Source: Mycolicibacterium sp. CBMA 247
GTDB taxonomy: Bacteria; Actinomycetota; Actinomycetes; Mycobacteriales; Mycobacteriaceae
Assembly (NCBI RefSeq): GCF_009729095.1
Contig: NZ_VTGX01000001.1
Coordinates: 372,001-436,000 of the forward strand
Reading direction: 5' to 3'
DNA: 64,000 bases
Below, in pieces: positions 1 through 9,929 of this stretch. Positions within the stretch are counted from its first letter, which is position 1; every line of letters begins with the position of its first letter. The notes beneath the pieces were generated by a model. The model did no database searches and was not told the DNA's origin. It saw only the letters and a program-made list of their open reading frames with translations. A program made the position numbers and the translations under genes.

Positions 1-110
1 GCGTCGGGTCGCTGTAGATCTTGCACCCGCTCAGTGCGGCAGCTGTCCGATATCTGAAGGAAACCTGACCGCGCGCTGAACGAGTCCAAGGCTGCGTAGC
101 GTCGGCGCTC

Positions 111-938
111 GTGCGAAGACTGTTCGTGGCGCTTGCGCTCGGCCTCGGCACGGCACTGGCCGCCGCGACCACCGCGGCGCCGCCGGCCGCCGCGCAACCC
201 GGTGTCCAGCCCGCGGGCGCCCAGATTCCCGACGGACCGGCCAAGGCCTGGCTGGTCGCCGATATGGACACCGGCCAGGTTCTGGCGTCCAAGGATCCCA
301 ACGGCTCATACGCCCCCGCCAGCACCATCAAGCCGCTGTTGGCGATGGTCGTGCTCGACCACCTTCGGCCCGACAATTTCGCCCGGGCCAACCAGTCGCA
401 CACCAAGGTCGAATGCTCGTGCGTGGGCCTCACCCCGGGGCAGCCGTACACCACCCGCCAACTGCTCGAAGCGCTGCTCATGGTGTCGGGCAACGATGCG
501 GCCAACATGCTCGCCGACATGCTCGGTGGTCAGCCCGCCACCGTGGCGGCGATGACCCGCAAGGCGGCCAGTGTCGGCGCCCGCAACACCCGGGCCTCCT
601 CGCCGTCGGGCCTCGACGGCCCCGGATGGGAAACGGTCACCACTCCGCACGACCTCGCGGTGATCCTGCGGGCGGCGCTGAATTACCCGCTGATCGCACA
701 GATCATGCGCCAGCCGTCCGCTCAGTTCCCAGGCAAGACCCTGACCAACCAGAACGAGCTGCTGCAACGCTACCCCGGGGACATCGCCGGCAAGACCGGA
801 TACACCGATCTCGCCCGCAAGACGTATGTGGGTGCCGCCCAACGCGGTAACCGACGCCTGGTCGTGGTCCAGATGTACGGCACCGGCGATCTGTACGGTC
901 AGGCGATCGACTTGTTCGACTATGGCTTCTCGCACTGA
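111..938 (+). CDS. dacB2: D-alanyl-D-alanine carboxypeptidase (DacB2-like)
   Basis: This is a secreted serine D,D-carboxypeptidase of the penicillin-binding S11 family that trims the terminal D-Ala of peptidoglycan stem peptides. The three family motifs are present: SxxK as STIK (S71-K74), SxN as SGN (126-128) and KTG (228-230). The N-terminus has two arginines followed by an Ala-rich hydrophobic stretch (residues 4-28), which fits a signal peptide. At 275 aa it is short, with no C-terminal beta domain or membrane anchor, as in mycobacterial DacB2. The GTG start lies about 9 nt after TAGCGT (97-102), a plausible -10, and there is no clear ribosome site, so a leaderless transcript is possible. 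Synteny with the amidohydrolase and ffh further right supports the name. Confidence 0.88.
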   Translation: MRRLFVALALGLGTALAAATTAAPPAAAQPGVQPAGAQIPDGPAKAWLVADMDTGQVLASKDPNGSYAPASTIKPLLAMVVLDHLRPDNFARANQSHTKVECSCVGLTPGQPYTTRQLLEALLMVSGNDAANMLADMLGGQPATVAAMTRKAASVGARNTRASSPSGLDGPGWETVTTPHDLAVILRAALNYPLIAQIMRQPSAQFPGKTLTNQNELLQRYPGDIAGKTGYTDLARKTYVGAAQRGNRRLVVVQMYGTGDLYGQAIDLFDYGFSH

Positions 939-1003
939 CCGTGCTTCTCATCATGTGGACCTGGCTCTGAAGAGGTAGGGCCCCACCAGTACTCGCCGAG
1001 AAG

Positions 1004-1022
1004 TAAGGTCACCCTAAATTCG
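1004..1022 (+). promoter_or_regulatory. possible IdeR-type iron box upstream of diflavin reductase
   Basis: This 19-bp stretch agrees with the mycobacterial IdeR consensus (TWAGGTWAGSCTWACCTWA) at 13 of 19 positions, mostly in its left two-thirds (TAAGGTCACCCTAA). It overlaps a possible -10 (TAAATT, 1015-1020), which is where a repressor would act. The right end matches poorly, so the call is weak. Confidence 0.25.
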
Positions 1023-1056
1023 CGTGGAGCACCCGCGCGCGACGAGGGGAGCCGAT

Positions 1057-2607
1057 GTGTCCGACCGTGAGTTCTCGATGGTGGTCGCTTACGGCACCGA
1101 CATGGGAAATGCCGAGGACGCCGCGATGTCCTTCGCCGAGGCCACCACCGCCGCGGGCATTCCCGCCGAGGCCGTCGAACTCAACCAGGTCGAGATCGAC
1201 AGCCTTTCTACCACAACGCATTTCATCGCGGTCACGTCGACCTTCGGCGATGGCGAGTTCCCCGACACCGCCACGTTGTTCTGGGAGGCGATCAGCGCCT
1301 CGACCGAGCGGCTGGAGCACATGAGCTTCGCGGTACTCGCCCTCGGCGACACCTCCTATGAATTGTTCTGCAACGCAGGGATACTCCTCGATGCGCGGCT
1401 GGAAGAGCTGGGCGCCACCCGGCTGGCCGACCGGGTGGACGTCGACGGCTACTACGAAGAGCCGGCTGCGGCGTGGACCACCGACCTGGTGAAACAACTC
1501 ATCGCCGCACAGGCCGGTCCGACCGCGCAGGCCGTCACCGTCATCGAAAGCACCCCGGCCGATCCCCCGCACCGCAGCCAGGAACGCAACCAGCCCGTGG
1601 CTGCGCCGTTGCTCGTGAACCGACTGCTCACCAGCACCGATTCCGACAAGGAGGTCCGGCACTACGAACTCGACCTCACCGGTTCCGGGATCGCCTATCA
1701 GGCCGGCGATTCGCTGGCCGTGCACCCGCTGAACGACCCCGACCTGGTCGCGGCGATCCTGACCGAGCTCAAGGTGGGCCCCGAGCACCGTCTCCCCGAC
1801 GCCGACGAATCGTTGGGCGTCCTGCTCGCCGAGCGGCTCGAGATCCGCACCCCCTCGCGGGCATTGCAGGAGCTGGCGGGTCCCGCCGCCTACGGTGAGG
1901 ATGTCCTCGACCTCATCAGGCGTGCCGATCTCACGGTCGAGGAGATCGTCGATACGTTGCGCCCGTTGCAGTTCCGCGACTACTCGATCGCCTCCAGCCC
2001 GCTGGTGCATCCCGATCACGTGCACCTGACCGTGGCCACCGTGCGTTACCCGGCCGGAGAACGCCGACACGGTGGCGTGGCCTCGACGTATCTGGCCGAG
2101 CGCACCCAGACCGTACGGGTGCACCTGCGCCCCAACACTCATTTCCGGCTGCCGGCCGGCGACGTGCCGATCATCATGATCGGGCCGGGTACCGGTATCG
2201 CCCCGTTCCGGGCCTTCCTGCAAGATCGGCAGGCCGCCGCCGCACCGGGCCGTTCCTGGCTGTTCTTCGGGGACCGGCGCCGGGCCACCGACTTCCTCTA
2301 CGGCGAGGAGCTGACGGGATTCGCCGAGTCCGGCACTCTGACCCGGCTCGATGTGGCGTTCTCCCGCGACCAGGACGCGAAAGTATATGTGCAGCAACGT
2401 ATGCGGGAGAACTCAGCCGAGTTGTTCGCCTGGCTGCAGGACGGCGCGCACCTCTATGTGTGCGGTGACGCCGACCGCATGGCCAAGGATGTCGACGCCG
2501 CGTTGCACGAGATCGTGGCCACCAGTGGCGGCATGGACGCCGACGCCGCGCACGCCTACGTCAACGACCTGATCAAGACCCACCGCTATCTGCGCGACGT
2601 GTACTAA
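1057..2607 (+). CDS. diflavin reductase, CysJ/sulfite reductase flavoprotein-like
   Basis: This 516-aa protein carries FMN and FAD domains and should pass electrons from NADPH to a partner. It has an N-terminal flavodoxin domain (about residues 7-145), an FAD-binding domain with the RDYSIASS motif (about 307-314) and a ferredoxin-NADP reductase domain with GPGTGIAPFRAF (about 376-387). It ends in RDVY, the aromatic C-terminus seen in CysJ. I prefer GTG 1057 over GTG 1024 because GAGGGGAG (1044-1051) sits at normal spacing and the flavodoxin strand begins a few residues later. No hemoprotein partner is adjacent. Mycobacterial assimilatory sulfite reductase is ferredoxin dependent, so the physiological acceptor is unclear. 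It could instead reduce a P450 or another acceptor. Confidence 0.8.
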   Translation: MSDREFSMVVAYGTDMGNAEDAAMSFAEATTAAGIPAEAVELNQVEIDSLSTTTHFIAVTSTFGDGEFPDTATLFWEAISASTERLEHMSFAVLALGDTSYELFCNAGILLDARLEELGATRLADRVDVDGYYEEPAAAWTTDLVKQLIAAQAGPTAQAVTVIESTPADPPHRSQERNQPVAAPLLVNRLLTSTDSDKEVRHYELDLTGSGIAYQAGDSLAVHPLNDPDLVAAILTELKVGPEHRLPDADESLGVLLAERLEIRTPSRALQELAGPAAYGEDVLDLIRRADLTVEEIVDTLRPLQFRDYSIASSPLVHPDHVHLTVATVRYPAGERRHGGVASTYLAERTQTVRVHLRPNTHFRLPAGDVPIIMIGPGTGIAPFRAFLQDRQAAAAPGRSWLFFGDRRRATDFLYGEELTGFAESGTLTRLDVAFSRDQDAKVYVQQRMRENSAELFAWLQDGAHLYVCGDADRMAKDVDAALHEIVATSGGMDADAAHAYVNDLIKTHRYLRDVY

Positions 2608-2632
2608 ATCGGCATCGCGACACTACGGTTCA

Positions 2633-2649
2633 TGCCGCATTTCGCGGCA
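2633..2649. terminator. weak hairpin between convergent genes
   Basis: TGCCGC and GCGGCA flank a 5-nt loop between the convergent reductase and amidohydrolase genes. The stem is only 6 bp and has no U-tract, so this is a weak candidate terminator. Confidence 0.3.
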
Positions 2650-2684
2650 GATCCCGTCATAAGCCGTGGTCGCGGCGAAGTTTG

Positions 2685-3779
2685 TCAGAAGACCCGGCCG
2701 CGCAGGATCACCAGGTCCGGGTGGCTGACACCACCGTGACGCGGATCGTCGGTGTAGCAGACCAAGTCCGCGGACGCCCCGTGCTCCAGCGCGGGACGGC
2801 CGAGCCAGGCCCTGGCGTCCCAGCTGGCCGCCCCCAGCGCGGCGGTGGGACTCATCCCGATGCCTTTGAGTGCCTCGATCTCGTCGGCGATGCGACCGTG
2901 GGCGATCATGCCGCCGGCATCGGTGCCCGCGAAGATCGGCACGCCTGCCTCGTGGGCCGCGCCGACCCGGCTGCGGCAGGACGCGTAGAGGTCGCGCATG
3001 TGCTTGGCGTACGCCGGGTACTTGCCTGCCGCATCGGCGATACCGGGGAAATTGTCGATGTTGATCAGGGTCGGGACCAGCGCCGTGCCATGTTCGAGCA
3101 TCAATTCGATGGTGTCGTCGGTGATCCCGGTGCCGTGCTCGATGCAGTCGATTCCGGCGTTGATGAGCCCGGGCAGGGCGTCCTCGCCGAACACGTGCGC
3201 GGTAACCCGCGCCCCCTCGGCGTGGGCGGCGTCGATCGCAGCCTTGAGGATCTCGTCGGACCACAGCGGCGCCAGGTCCCCGACTCCCCGGTCGATCCAG
3301 TCGCCGACCAGCTTCACCCAGCCGTCGCCCCACCGGGCCTGCTGGGCGACCGCCTCGGGCAGCTGCGACTCGTCCTCGATGTCGATCGGCAGCCCAGGTG
3401 AATACCGCTTGGGACGTGCGAGGTGACGGCCGGCCCGGATGATGCGTGGCAGGTCGTCGCGTTCGTCGAAGCTCCGCGTGTCCACCGGTGAACCGGCATC
3501 CCGCAACAACAGCGCACCGGCGTCGCGCTCGGTTTCGGCCTGGGTGACCGACTCGTCCAGTGACACAGCGCCACCGGGCCCCAGCCCCACGTGACAATGC
3601 GCGTCGACCAGGCCGGGGATGATCCAGCCACCGTCAAACACGGTGTCGGCCTCGGCAACCGGTTCGGCGGATAGCACGCCACGCGACCCGTGCTCTTCGC
3701 GCGAGCGCTCATCGACCACCCACCACTCGACGGGTTGGCCGTCGGGTAGGCCGCGTCCCCGGAGGTGGAGCGCGCGCAC
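2685..3779 (-). CDS. metal-dependent amidohydrolase
   Basis: This 364-aa enzyme of the amidohydrolase superfamily has a TIM-barrel metal centre. Metal ligands are visible: HCH (H61, H63) after a beta strand, K156 in GWVKLVGD as the likely carbamylated lysine, H195 (VTAHVFG), H215 (CIEHGTG) and D287 (AGTDAGG). That set matches imidazolonepropionase and prolidase-like members, which hydrolyse cyclic amides or dipeptides. The substrate cannot be told from sequence. The GTG start lies 4 nt after the ffh stop, so the two genes are probably cotranscribed. The same order (Rv2915c next to ffh) is conserved in mycobacteria. Confidence 0.85.
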   Translation of the reverse strand: MRALHLRGRGLPDGQPVEWWVVDERSREEHGSRGVLSAEPVAEADTVFDGGWIIPGLVDAHCHVGLGPGGAVSLDESVTQAETERDAGALLLRDAGSPVDTRSFDERDDLPRIIRAGRHLARPKRYSPGLPIDIEDESQLPEAVAQQARWGDGWVKLVGDWIDRGVGDLAPLWSDEILKAAIDAAHAEGARVTAHVFGEDALPGLINAGIDCIEHGTGITDDTIELMLEHGTALVPTLINIDNFPGIADAAGKYPAYAKHMRDLYASCRSRVGAAHEAGVPIFAGTDAGGMIAHGRIADEIEALKGIGMSPTAALGAASWDARAWLGRPALEHGASADLVCYTDDPRHGGVSHPDLVILRGRVF

Positions 3780-3783
3780 CGAA

Positions 3784-5337
3784 CTACTTCTGGCCCGGGA
3801 ACTTCAGCTTGGACAGGTCGAAATCGGCCAGACCGGGCGGCAATTCGTCCAGGCCCTTGGGCATGTTGGACAGGTCCGGGAACCCGGCGGGCATGCCGGC
3901 ACCCAACGGGTTGCGCGGCGGCGTCGGACCCCGGCCCTTCTTCTTGCCGGACTGCTTGTTCTTGCCCTTGGCAGCCTTGCGCGGCGAGCTCTTGCGGCCG
4001 AACGGCATGCCCATCTGGCCGGCCATCGACGACATCATCTTGCGGGCGTCGAAGAACCGGTCGACGAGCTGGTTGACCTCCGACACCGTGACACCGGAGC
4101 CGTTGGCGATGCGCAGCCGGCGCGAGGCATTGATGATCTTTGGATCGGCCCGCTCGGCGGGGGTCATCCCGCGGATGACGGCCTGCACCCGGTCCAGCTG
4201 CTTATCGTCGACCGCGGCCAACGCGTCCTTCATCTGGCCTGCCCCGGGCAACATGCCCAGCAGGTTTCCGATCGGACCCATCTTGCGGATCGCCAGCATC
4301 TGTTCGAGGAAGTCCTCCAGCGTCAGCTCGCCGGAGCCGATCTTGGCGGCGGCCTCCTCGGCCTTCTGCTGGTCGAAGACCTGCTCAGCCTGCTCGATGA
4401 GGGTGAGCACATCGCCCATCCCCAGGATGCGACTGGCCATCCGGTCGGGGTGGAAGACGTCGAAGTCTTCGAGCTTCTCCCCGGCCGAGGCGAACAGGAT
4501 CGGCACACCGGTGATCTCGCGGACCGACAGTGCGGCACCACCGCGGGCATCGCCGTCGAGTTTGGTCAGCACGACGCCGGTGAACCCGACGCCCTCGCGG
4601 AACGCCTCGGCGGTGGCGACGGCGTCCTGGCCGATCATCGCGTCGAGGACGAACAGCGTCTCGTCGGGCTGCACGGCGTCGCGGATGGCCGCGGCCTGAC
4701 CCATCAACTCCTCGTCGATGCCCAGCCGGCCGGCGGTGTCGACGATGACCACGTCGAAGTGCTTGGCCCGAGCGTCGGCCAGACCGGCCGACGCGACCGC
4801 CACCGGATCCCCGTGGCCCCCGATCTCCAGGCCATCAGGTGAGGTGCCCGGGTGCGGTGCGAAGACACCCACATCGGCGCGCTCACCGACGATCTTCAGC
4901 TGGTTGACTGCACCGGGCCGCTGCAGGTCACAGGCCACCAGCAGCGGGTTGTGCCCCAATCCCTTCAGCCATTTCGCCAGCTTTCCCGCCAGCGTGGTCT
5001 TACCGGCACCCTGCAGACCGGCCAGCATGATCACCGTCGGCGGGTTCTTGGCGAAGGCCAGCTGACGGGTCTCGCCGCCGAGGATGCCGATCAGCTCCTC
5101 GTTGACGATCTTGACCACTTGCTGCGCGGGGTTCAGCGCACCGGAGACCTCGGCACCCTTGGCGCGATCCTTGATGCGCGCGACGAAGGCACGCACTACC
5201 GGCAGCGAGACGTCGGCCTCCAGCAGGGCCAACCGGATCTCACGCGCTGTGGCGTCGATATCGGCGTCGGTCAACCGCCCCTTGCCACGTAGGCCCTGCA
5301 GGGCTCCGGTCAACCGGTCAGACAGGCTCTCAAACAC
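3784..5337 (-). CDS. ffh: signal recognition particle protein Ffh
   Basis: This is the SRP GTPase that binds 4.5S RNA and signal sequences of nascent membrane proteins and docks with FtsY. The 517-aa protein has an N domain, a G domain with P-loop GLQGAGKTT (107-115), the DTAGR and TKLDG GTPase motifs, and a Met-rich M domain (about 325-440). A low-complexity basic and Gly/Pro tail with a GMPxGF-type segment follows. The start is GTG (MFESLSDRL). TAGGCT on the minus strand (5349-5344) ends 6 nt before this GTG, and no ribosome site is visible, so the mRNA may be leaderless. Its receptor gene ftsY lies 4.6 kb away beyond the glnD-glnB-amt operon. Confidence 0.97.
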   Translation of the reverse strand: MFESLSDRLTGALQGLRGKGRLTDADIDATAREIRLALLEADVSLPVVRAFVARIKDRAKGAEVSGALNPAQQVVKIVNEELIGILGGETRQLAFAKNPPTVIMLAGLQGAGKTTLAGKLAKWLKGLGHNPLLVACDLQRPGAVNQLKIVGERADVGVFAPHPGTSPDGLEIGGHGDPVAVASAGLADARAKHFDVVIVDTAGRLGIDEELMGQAAAIRDAVQPDETLFVLDAMIGQDAVATAEAFREGVGFTGVVLTKLDGDARGGAALSVREITGVPILFASAGEKLEDFDVFHPDRMASRILGMGDVLTLIEQAEQVFDQQKAEEAAAKIGSGELTLEDFLEQMLAIRKMGPIGNLLGMLPGAGQMKDALAAVDDKQLDRVQAVIRGMTPAERADPKIINASRRLRIANGSGVTVSEVNQLVDRFFDARKMMSSMAGQMGMPFGRKSSPRKAAKGKNKQSGKKKGRGPTPPRNPLGAGMPAGFPDLSNMPKGLDELPPGLADFDLSKLKFPGQK

Positions 5338-5343
5338 GTGGTA

Positions 5344-5349
5344 AGCCTA
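5344..5349 (-). promoter_or_regulatory. candidate -10 element for leaderless ffh mRNA
   Basis: On the minus strand TAGGCT (TANNNT) is followed by 6 nt and then the ffh GTG, which would put the transcription start at the start codon. No Shine-Dalgarno sequence lies between them. Leaderless genes are common in mycobacteria. The call rests on spacing only. Confidence 0.4.
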
Positions 5350-5400
5350 ACGGGCGCGGACGGGCGGGGTGGTACACCCATCGGCCCACCCGGTTGGCGG

Positions 5401-7968
5401 TCAGCTGGCCTGTTCGGCGGATTTGGCCGGCTTGGGCGGCTTGGGCGGCGGCGCAGGCAGGATCGCGAACATATCCCGCTCCAGTTCCTCACGTACCGCG
5501 GCCCGTCCGGCCTCGTCGGCGGCCAGCGCCGGTGCTGTGATGCAGAACACGTCGACCACCGAGGATCCCAGCGTCGTCACCTTGGCCCAGGCGATGTCCA
5601 CACCGTCACGCTCGAACACCGCGGTCAGCCGGGCCAGCAGACCGGGCCGGTCGATGGTGCGGATCTGGGCGATCAGCTCTGAAGGCGCACTGCCCGGCGA
5701 CCACAGGATGCGCGGCGGGGCGGGCACGTGATTGGCCGGTACCGCGGCCAGGATCTCACCGGCGCGGGTGGTGGGATGCTGGGCCGCCTCACGGTCGCGC
5801 TGTTCCAGCGCACCGATCACGTCCAGTTCGCCATCGAGCGCCAGGATGAACTGCTGGCGCAGCAGCTCGGCGGGCGGTGGCGCACCGAAATGCGGGGACA
5901 CCACGAAGGTGTTGATCGCCGAACCCTCGTGGCTGTTGACCGATGCCGAGTGCACCCGCAGGGAGTTCAACGCCAGCACGCCGGCCGCCTTGGACAACAG
6001 GCCGCGCCGGTCCGCGGCGATCATCGTCACGTTGTAGATGTGTGGGCCGTCCCCCTGGGTGAGCTCGACATGGACACCGACCTCAGCGGCCAGCGCCAGA
6101 AACCGCGGCTCGATCGGATCGGGCTGCGGCAGCGGCTCGCCGGCCATCACCAGCCGGCACCGTCGCACCAGGTCTCCGATCAGAGATGCCTTCCAGTCCC
6201 CCCACACCCCCGGCCCAGTAGCCAGCGAATCGGCCTCGGCCAGTACGTCGAGGAGCTCCAGCAGCACCATGTCCCCACCGAGCGCGTCGGCGACCGCGTC
6301 AATGGTCCTGGGGTCCTGCAGGTCTCGTCGCGTCGCGGTGTCGGTCAACAGCAGGTGGTAGCGGACGATCTTGGACAGCACCTCGATGTCGGACGGCCAC
6401 AGCCCCAGCCGGGTGCCGATCTGGGTGGCCAGCTCCGCGCCGATCACGCTGTGGTCGCCACCGCGACCTTTGCCGATGTCGTGACACAGCGCACCCAGCA
6501 ACAGTAGATCGGGCCGCGACACCCTGGTGGTGAAAGCGCCTGCCCGCGAGACGGTTTCGACGAGATGACGGTCAACTGTCCAGGTGTGCACGACATCCCG
6601 CGGCGGCAGGTCGCGCACCGCACCCCACTCCGGGAACAGCCGGCCCCACAGCCCGGTGCGGTCCAAAGCCTCGATGGTGGCCACCGCGGCGGGGCCGGCC
6701 GCCAACAGCACCAGCAAGTCCTTGAGCGCCTGGCGCGGCCACGGAGTGCGCAGTTCCGGTGCGGTTTCGGCCAACCTGCTCAACGTCGACACCGCCATCG
6801 GCAGCCCCGTACTCGCCGACGCCGCGGCCACCCGCAGAATCAGGCCCGGATCGCGTTCCGGGCGGGCGTCGCGGGCCAGGATCACCTCACCCGCGTACTC
6901 GATCACCCCTTCGTCGAGCGGGCGGCGCACCGGACGGCGAAGTGCCGCAAAGCCGCGGCGCGGCAAGGCGTTGGCGGCGGTGCGGATACCGGAGTCGACG
7001 TAGTAGCTCACGGTGCGGGCCGCGTCCGACAGCATGCGGGCCAGATCGAATCGATCCCCGATCCGCAAGGCTGCGCCGATCTCGTCAGCATGCTGAGCCA
7101 ACAACAGCTCTCGACCGCGACCGGAGGCCCGGTGCAGTTCGGTGCGAACGTTCAGCAGCGCCAGGTGCGCACCGCCGAGCGTTCCGGTCGGCGAGGCCAG
7201 TGCCTGACTCGGATACACATCGGCCAATTGCGCTATCGCGAGCGCGTTGAGCAGTTGCACATCACGCAGGCCGCCCCGGCCCGACTTGAGGTCCGGTTCG
7301 GCGCGGTGTGCGATCTGGCCGCTGCGCTGCCACCGCGCCTGCGTGTGCTCGACGAGTTCGTCGAAACGCGGGGCGATCCCGATCCGCCACTGCCGGCGCG
7401 CCCCACCGACCAGCAGCGCCGAGAGGTCAGCGTCACCGGCGATGTGACGCGCGTCGAGCATGGCCAGGCCCGCCGCGATGTCCTCACCGGCCACCTTGAG
7501 CGCTTCGGGTACGGTGCGAACGCTGTGATCGATGCGAATGTTGGCGTCCCACAATGGATACCAGAGCCTTTCGGCTACCTGGGAAACGACATCGACTGGC
7601 ATGTTGTCATGCAGCAGCATGAGATCGAGGTCGGAATATGGCAACATCTCACCACGGCCCAGACCACCGGTGGCCACGATGGAGAATCCACTGGTGGGGG
7701 TGATACCGATCTCGGCAGCCTTTGTGGTGAGCCAGAATTCGTACAGATCGAGTAGCGCGTCACGCAGTGCAGCCGAATCCAGATGGTGCGTTCCCCCGTT
7801 GAGCAACTGCTGAATGGCCGCCGCGAGGTCGTTGGCGGGGCGTGACGAGCCGGCCGGAGCCTCCTGTCCAGAGGCTCCGACCCTCGGCTCCTCGCGCAAG
7901 CGCTCGTCGGTGGCCCTCGACTCCTCGCGCAACCGATCGTGGGCGGATTCTGGTTGCTGCTCTGTCAT
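5401..7968 (-). CDS. glnD: [protein-PII] nucleotidyltransferase GlnD
   Basis: This bifunctional enzyme modifies and demodifies the PII protein in response to glutamine. In actinobacteria the modification is adenylylation rather than uridylylation. The 855-aa protein has a nucleotidyltransferase domain with GGLGRGEM and DLD (residues 101-115), a central HD hydrolase domain (ALCHDIGKG) and two C-terminal ACT domains that sense glutamine. The first 40 residues hold a charged internal repeat (RLREES and RLREEP), which is not part of the fold. The start is supported by a strong GGGGGAGGAG site five bases upstream. It is the last gene of amt-glnB-glnD, 89 nt after glnB. Confidence 0.95.
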   Translation of the reverse strand: MTEQQPESAHDRLREESRATDERLREEPRVGASGQEAPAGSSRPANDLAAAIQQLLNGGTHHLDSAALRDALLDLYEFWLTTKAAEIGITPTSGFSIVATGGLGRGEMLPYSDLDLMLLHDNMPVDVVSQVAERLWYPLWDANIRIDHSVRTVPEALKVAGEDIAAGLAMLDARHIAGDADLSALLVGGARRQWRIGIAPRFDELVEHTQARWQRSGQIAHRAEPDLKSGRGGLRDVQLLNALAIAQLADVYPSQALASPTGTLGGAHLALLNVRTELHRASGRGRELLLAQHADEIGAALRIGDRFDLARMLSDAARTVSYYVDSGIRTAANALPRRGFAALRRPVRRPLDEGVIEYAGEVILARDARPERDPGLILRVAAASASTGLPMAVSTLSRLAETAPELRTPWPRQALKDLLVLLAAGPAAVATIEALDRTGLWGRLFPEWGAVRDLPPRDVVHTWTVDRHLVETVSRAGAFTTRVSRPDLLLLGALCHDIGKGRGGDHSVIGAELATQIGTRLGLWPSDIEVLSKIVRYHLLLTDTATRRDLQDPRTIDAVADALGGDMVLLELLDVLAEADSLATGPGVWGDWKASLIGDLVRRCRLVMAGEPLPQPDPIEPRFLALAAEVGVHVELTQGDGPHIYNVTMIAADRRGLLSKAAGVLALNSLRVHSASVNSHEGSAINTFVVSPHFGAPPPAELLRQQFILALDGELDVIGALEQRDREAAQHPTTRAGEILAAVPANHVPAPPRILWSPGSAPSELIAQIRTIDRPGLLARLTAVFERDGVDIAWAKVTTLGSSVVDVFCITAPALAADEAGRAAVREELERDMFAILPAPPPKPPKPAKSAEQAS

Positions 7969-8057
7969 TTGAACTCCTCCCCCGGCCGATTACTTACCAA
8001 CGGTCACACGGTTCCTGGCGGGGAGACTCGGTCGTTTACATCTACGACCGACCGCGG

Positions 8058-8402
<345 letters not shown>

Positions 8403-9758
8403 TTATTCCTCCCCGCCGTGACGACCAAGAACAGAAGCGGTTCCGACGGCAACGAAATCGTAAGCGCTCTCAGCGTGCTCGGACTCGTCGATACCGGCTG
8501 CCTCCTCTTCTTTGTCCAGGCGCAGGCCCACGGTGTATTTGACAATCAACGCCAAGATAGCGGTACCCACAGCCGAATAGAGCAGAACAGCACTCGCCCC
8601 GACGGCCTGTCGCCACAGCTGATCGAACCCGCCGCCGTAGAACAGACCGACAACTCCGGCGGGTGCCTCCTTGGTGGCCACCAGGCCGACGAGCAGCGTC
8701 CCGACGATGCCTCCCACCAGGTGGACACCGACGACGTCGAGCGAATCATCGAAGCCGAATTTGAACTTGAGCCCGACCGCCAAGGCGCACAGCACACCTG
8801 CGGAGGCACCAATCACCAGTGCACCCACGACATTCACCGACGAGCACGACGGCGTGATGGCCACCAGCCCGGCAACGATGCCCGATGCGGCACCCAGAGA
8901 AGTGGCATGTCCGTCGCGGATGCGCTCGGTGAGCAGCCACGCCAGCATGGCCGTCGCGGTCGCCACTGTGGTCGCGATGAAGGTCGAACCGGCAGTTCCG
9001 TTCGCCGACACCGAAGAACCCGCGTTGAAGCCATACCAGCCGAACCACAGCAGGCCCGCCCCCAGCATCACGAACGGCAGATTGTGTGGCCGCATGGGTG
9101 TGCCGGGCCAGCCGAGCCGCTTGCCGAGGATGATGGCCAGAACCAGGCCTGCCGTGCCCGCGTTGATGTGCACCGCGGTGCCACCTGCGAAGTCAATTGC
9201 CTTGAGCTGATTGGCAATCCAACCGCCATGGTGAATCACGGTCTCGCCGTCGGAACCCTTGACGTCGAAGTCGAAGACCCAGTGCGCGACCGGGAAGTAG
9301 ACAACGGTCGCCCACAACGCCGCAAACAACAGCCAGCCACCGAACTTGATGCGGTCGGCGACCGCGCCGGAAATCAGTGCGACCGTGATGATCGCGAACA
9401 TCAGCTGGAAGCCCACGAATACGGTGGCCGGGATCGTCCCAGCCAGCGCGATCGGGGCATCGGCCGAGCCGTTGGCTCCGACAAGGCCTTTGAGACCGAA
9501 GAACTGTGCCGGATCGCCGATCACGCCGGCGGTGTTGTCACCGAAGGCGACCGAGTAGCCGTACAGCGCCCACAGCACCGTCACGACACCCATCGCGCCG
9601 ACGCTCATCATGATCATGTTGAGCACGCCCTTGGCACGGACCATGCCGCCGTAGAAGAAGGCCAGGCCCGGCGTCATCAACAGCACAAGTGCGGAGCTGG
9701 CCAGCATCCATGCCGTGTCACCGGTGTCCGGCGCACCCATTATCGGGAATTGCTCCAC
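8403..9758 (-). CDS. amt: ammonium transporter Amt
   Basis: This integral membrane channel conducts ammonium under nitrogen limitation. The sequence shows about 11 hydrophobic helices, with FYGGMVRAKGVLN early on, the central FDVKGSDGETVIHHGG region and the pore-histidine region around GGTAVHINAGTAGLV. I chose GTG 9758 (MEQFPIMGAP), giving 451 aa, because AAGGAGG (9774-9768) lies 9 nt upstream. An ATG at 9785 would place that site inside the gene. It is first in the operon with glnB and glnD. Two GlnR-type boxes lie 100-150 bp upstream, consistent with nitrogen control. Confidence 0.95.
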   Translation of the reverse strand: MEQFPIMGAPDTGDTAWMLASSALVLLMTPGLAFFYGGMVRAKGVLNMIMMSVGAMGVVTVLWALYGYSVAFGDNTAGVIGDPAQFFGLKGLVGANGSADAPIALAGTIPATVFVGFQLMFAIITVALISGAVADRIKFGGWLLFAALWATVVYFPVAHWVFDFDVKGSDGETVIHHGGWIANQLKAIDFAGGTAVHINAGTAGLVLAIILGKRLGWPGTPMRPHNLPFVMLGAGLLWFGWYGFNAGSSVSANGTAGSTFIATTVATATAMLAWLLTERIRDGHATSLGAASGIVAGLVAITPSCSSVNVVGALVIGASAGVLCALAVGLKFKFGFDDSLDVVGVHLVGGIVGTLLVGLVATKEAPAGVVGLFYGGGFDQLWRQAVGASAVLLYSAVGTAILALIVKYTVGLRLDKEEEAAGIDESEHAESAYDFVAVGTASVLGRHGGEE

Positions 9759-9859
9759 TCGCAGTTTCCTCCTTCGCCACGCCACGGCCGCAAGGATTTA
9801 CGACCATTGACCTGGTCCAAGACAATGCTGAGTGGATGTTTCAGCTAAGACGCCGTTGC

Positions 9860-9876
9860 GTTTCGCTCGTGTGAAC
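9860..9876 (-). promoter_or_regulatory. GlnR box, proximal to amt
   Basis: On the minus strand this reads GTTCAC-ACGAGC-GAAAC, an exact match to the GnTnAC-n6-GnAAC form of the actinobacterial GlnR box (AC-n9-AC core). It lies about 100 bp upstream of the amt start. GlnR is the OmpR-type activator of nitrogen genes in mycobacteria, so it probably activates amt-glnB-glnD. Confidence 0.7.
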
Positions 9877-9891
9877 GGATAGGCCAGCTGC

Positions 9892-9908
9892 GTTTCACTG
9901 GTGTTACA
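9892..9908 (-). promoter_or_regulatory. GlnR box, distal to amt
   Basis: On the minus strand TGTAAC-ACCAGT-GAAAC matches the GlnR consensus except for the first base. Its centre is 32 bp from the proximal box, close to three helical turns, so two GlnR dimers would bind on the same face. Confidence 0.65.
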
Positions 9909-9929
9909 CCGTGCGTTTGCCTGGGTTTT

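Noticed and set aside
5338..5352. IdeR-like half site TTAGGCTTACC before ffh
   Set aside because: Only one half of the 19-bp box is matched, and the sequence is better explained as the ffh -10 region.
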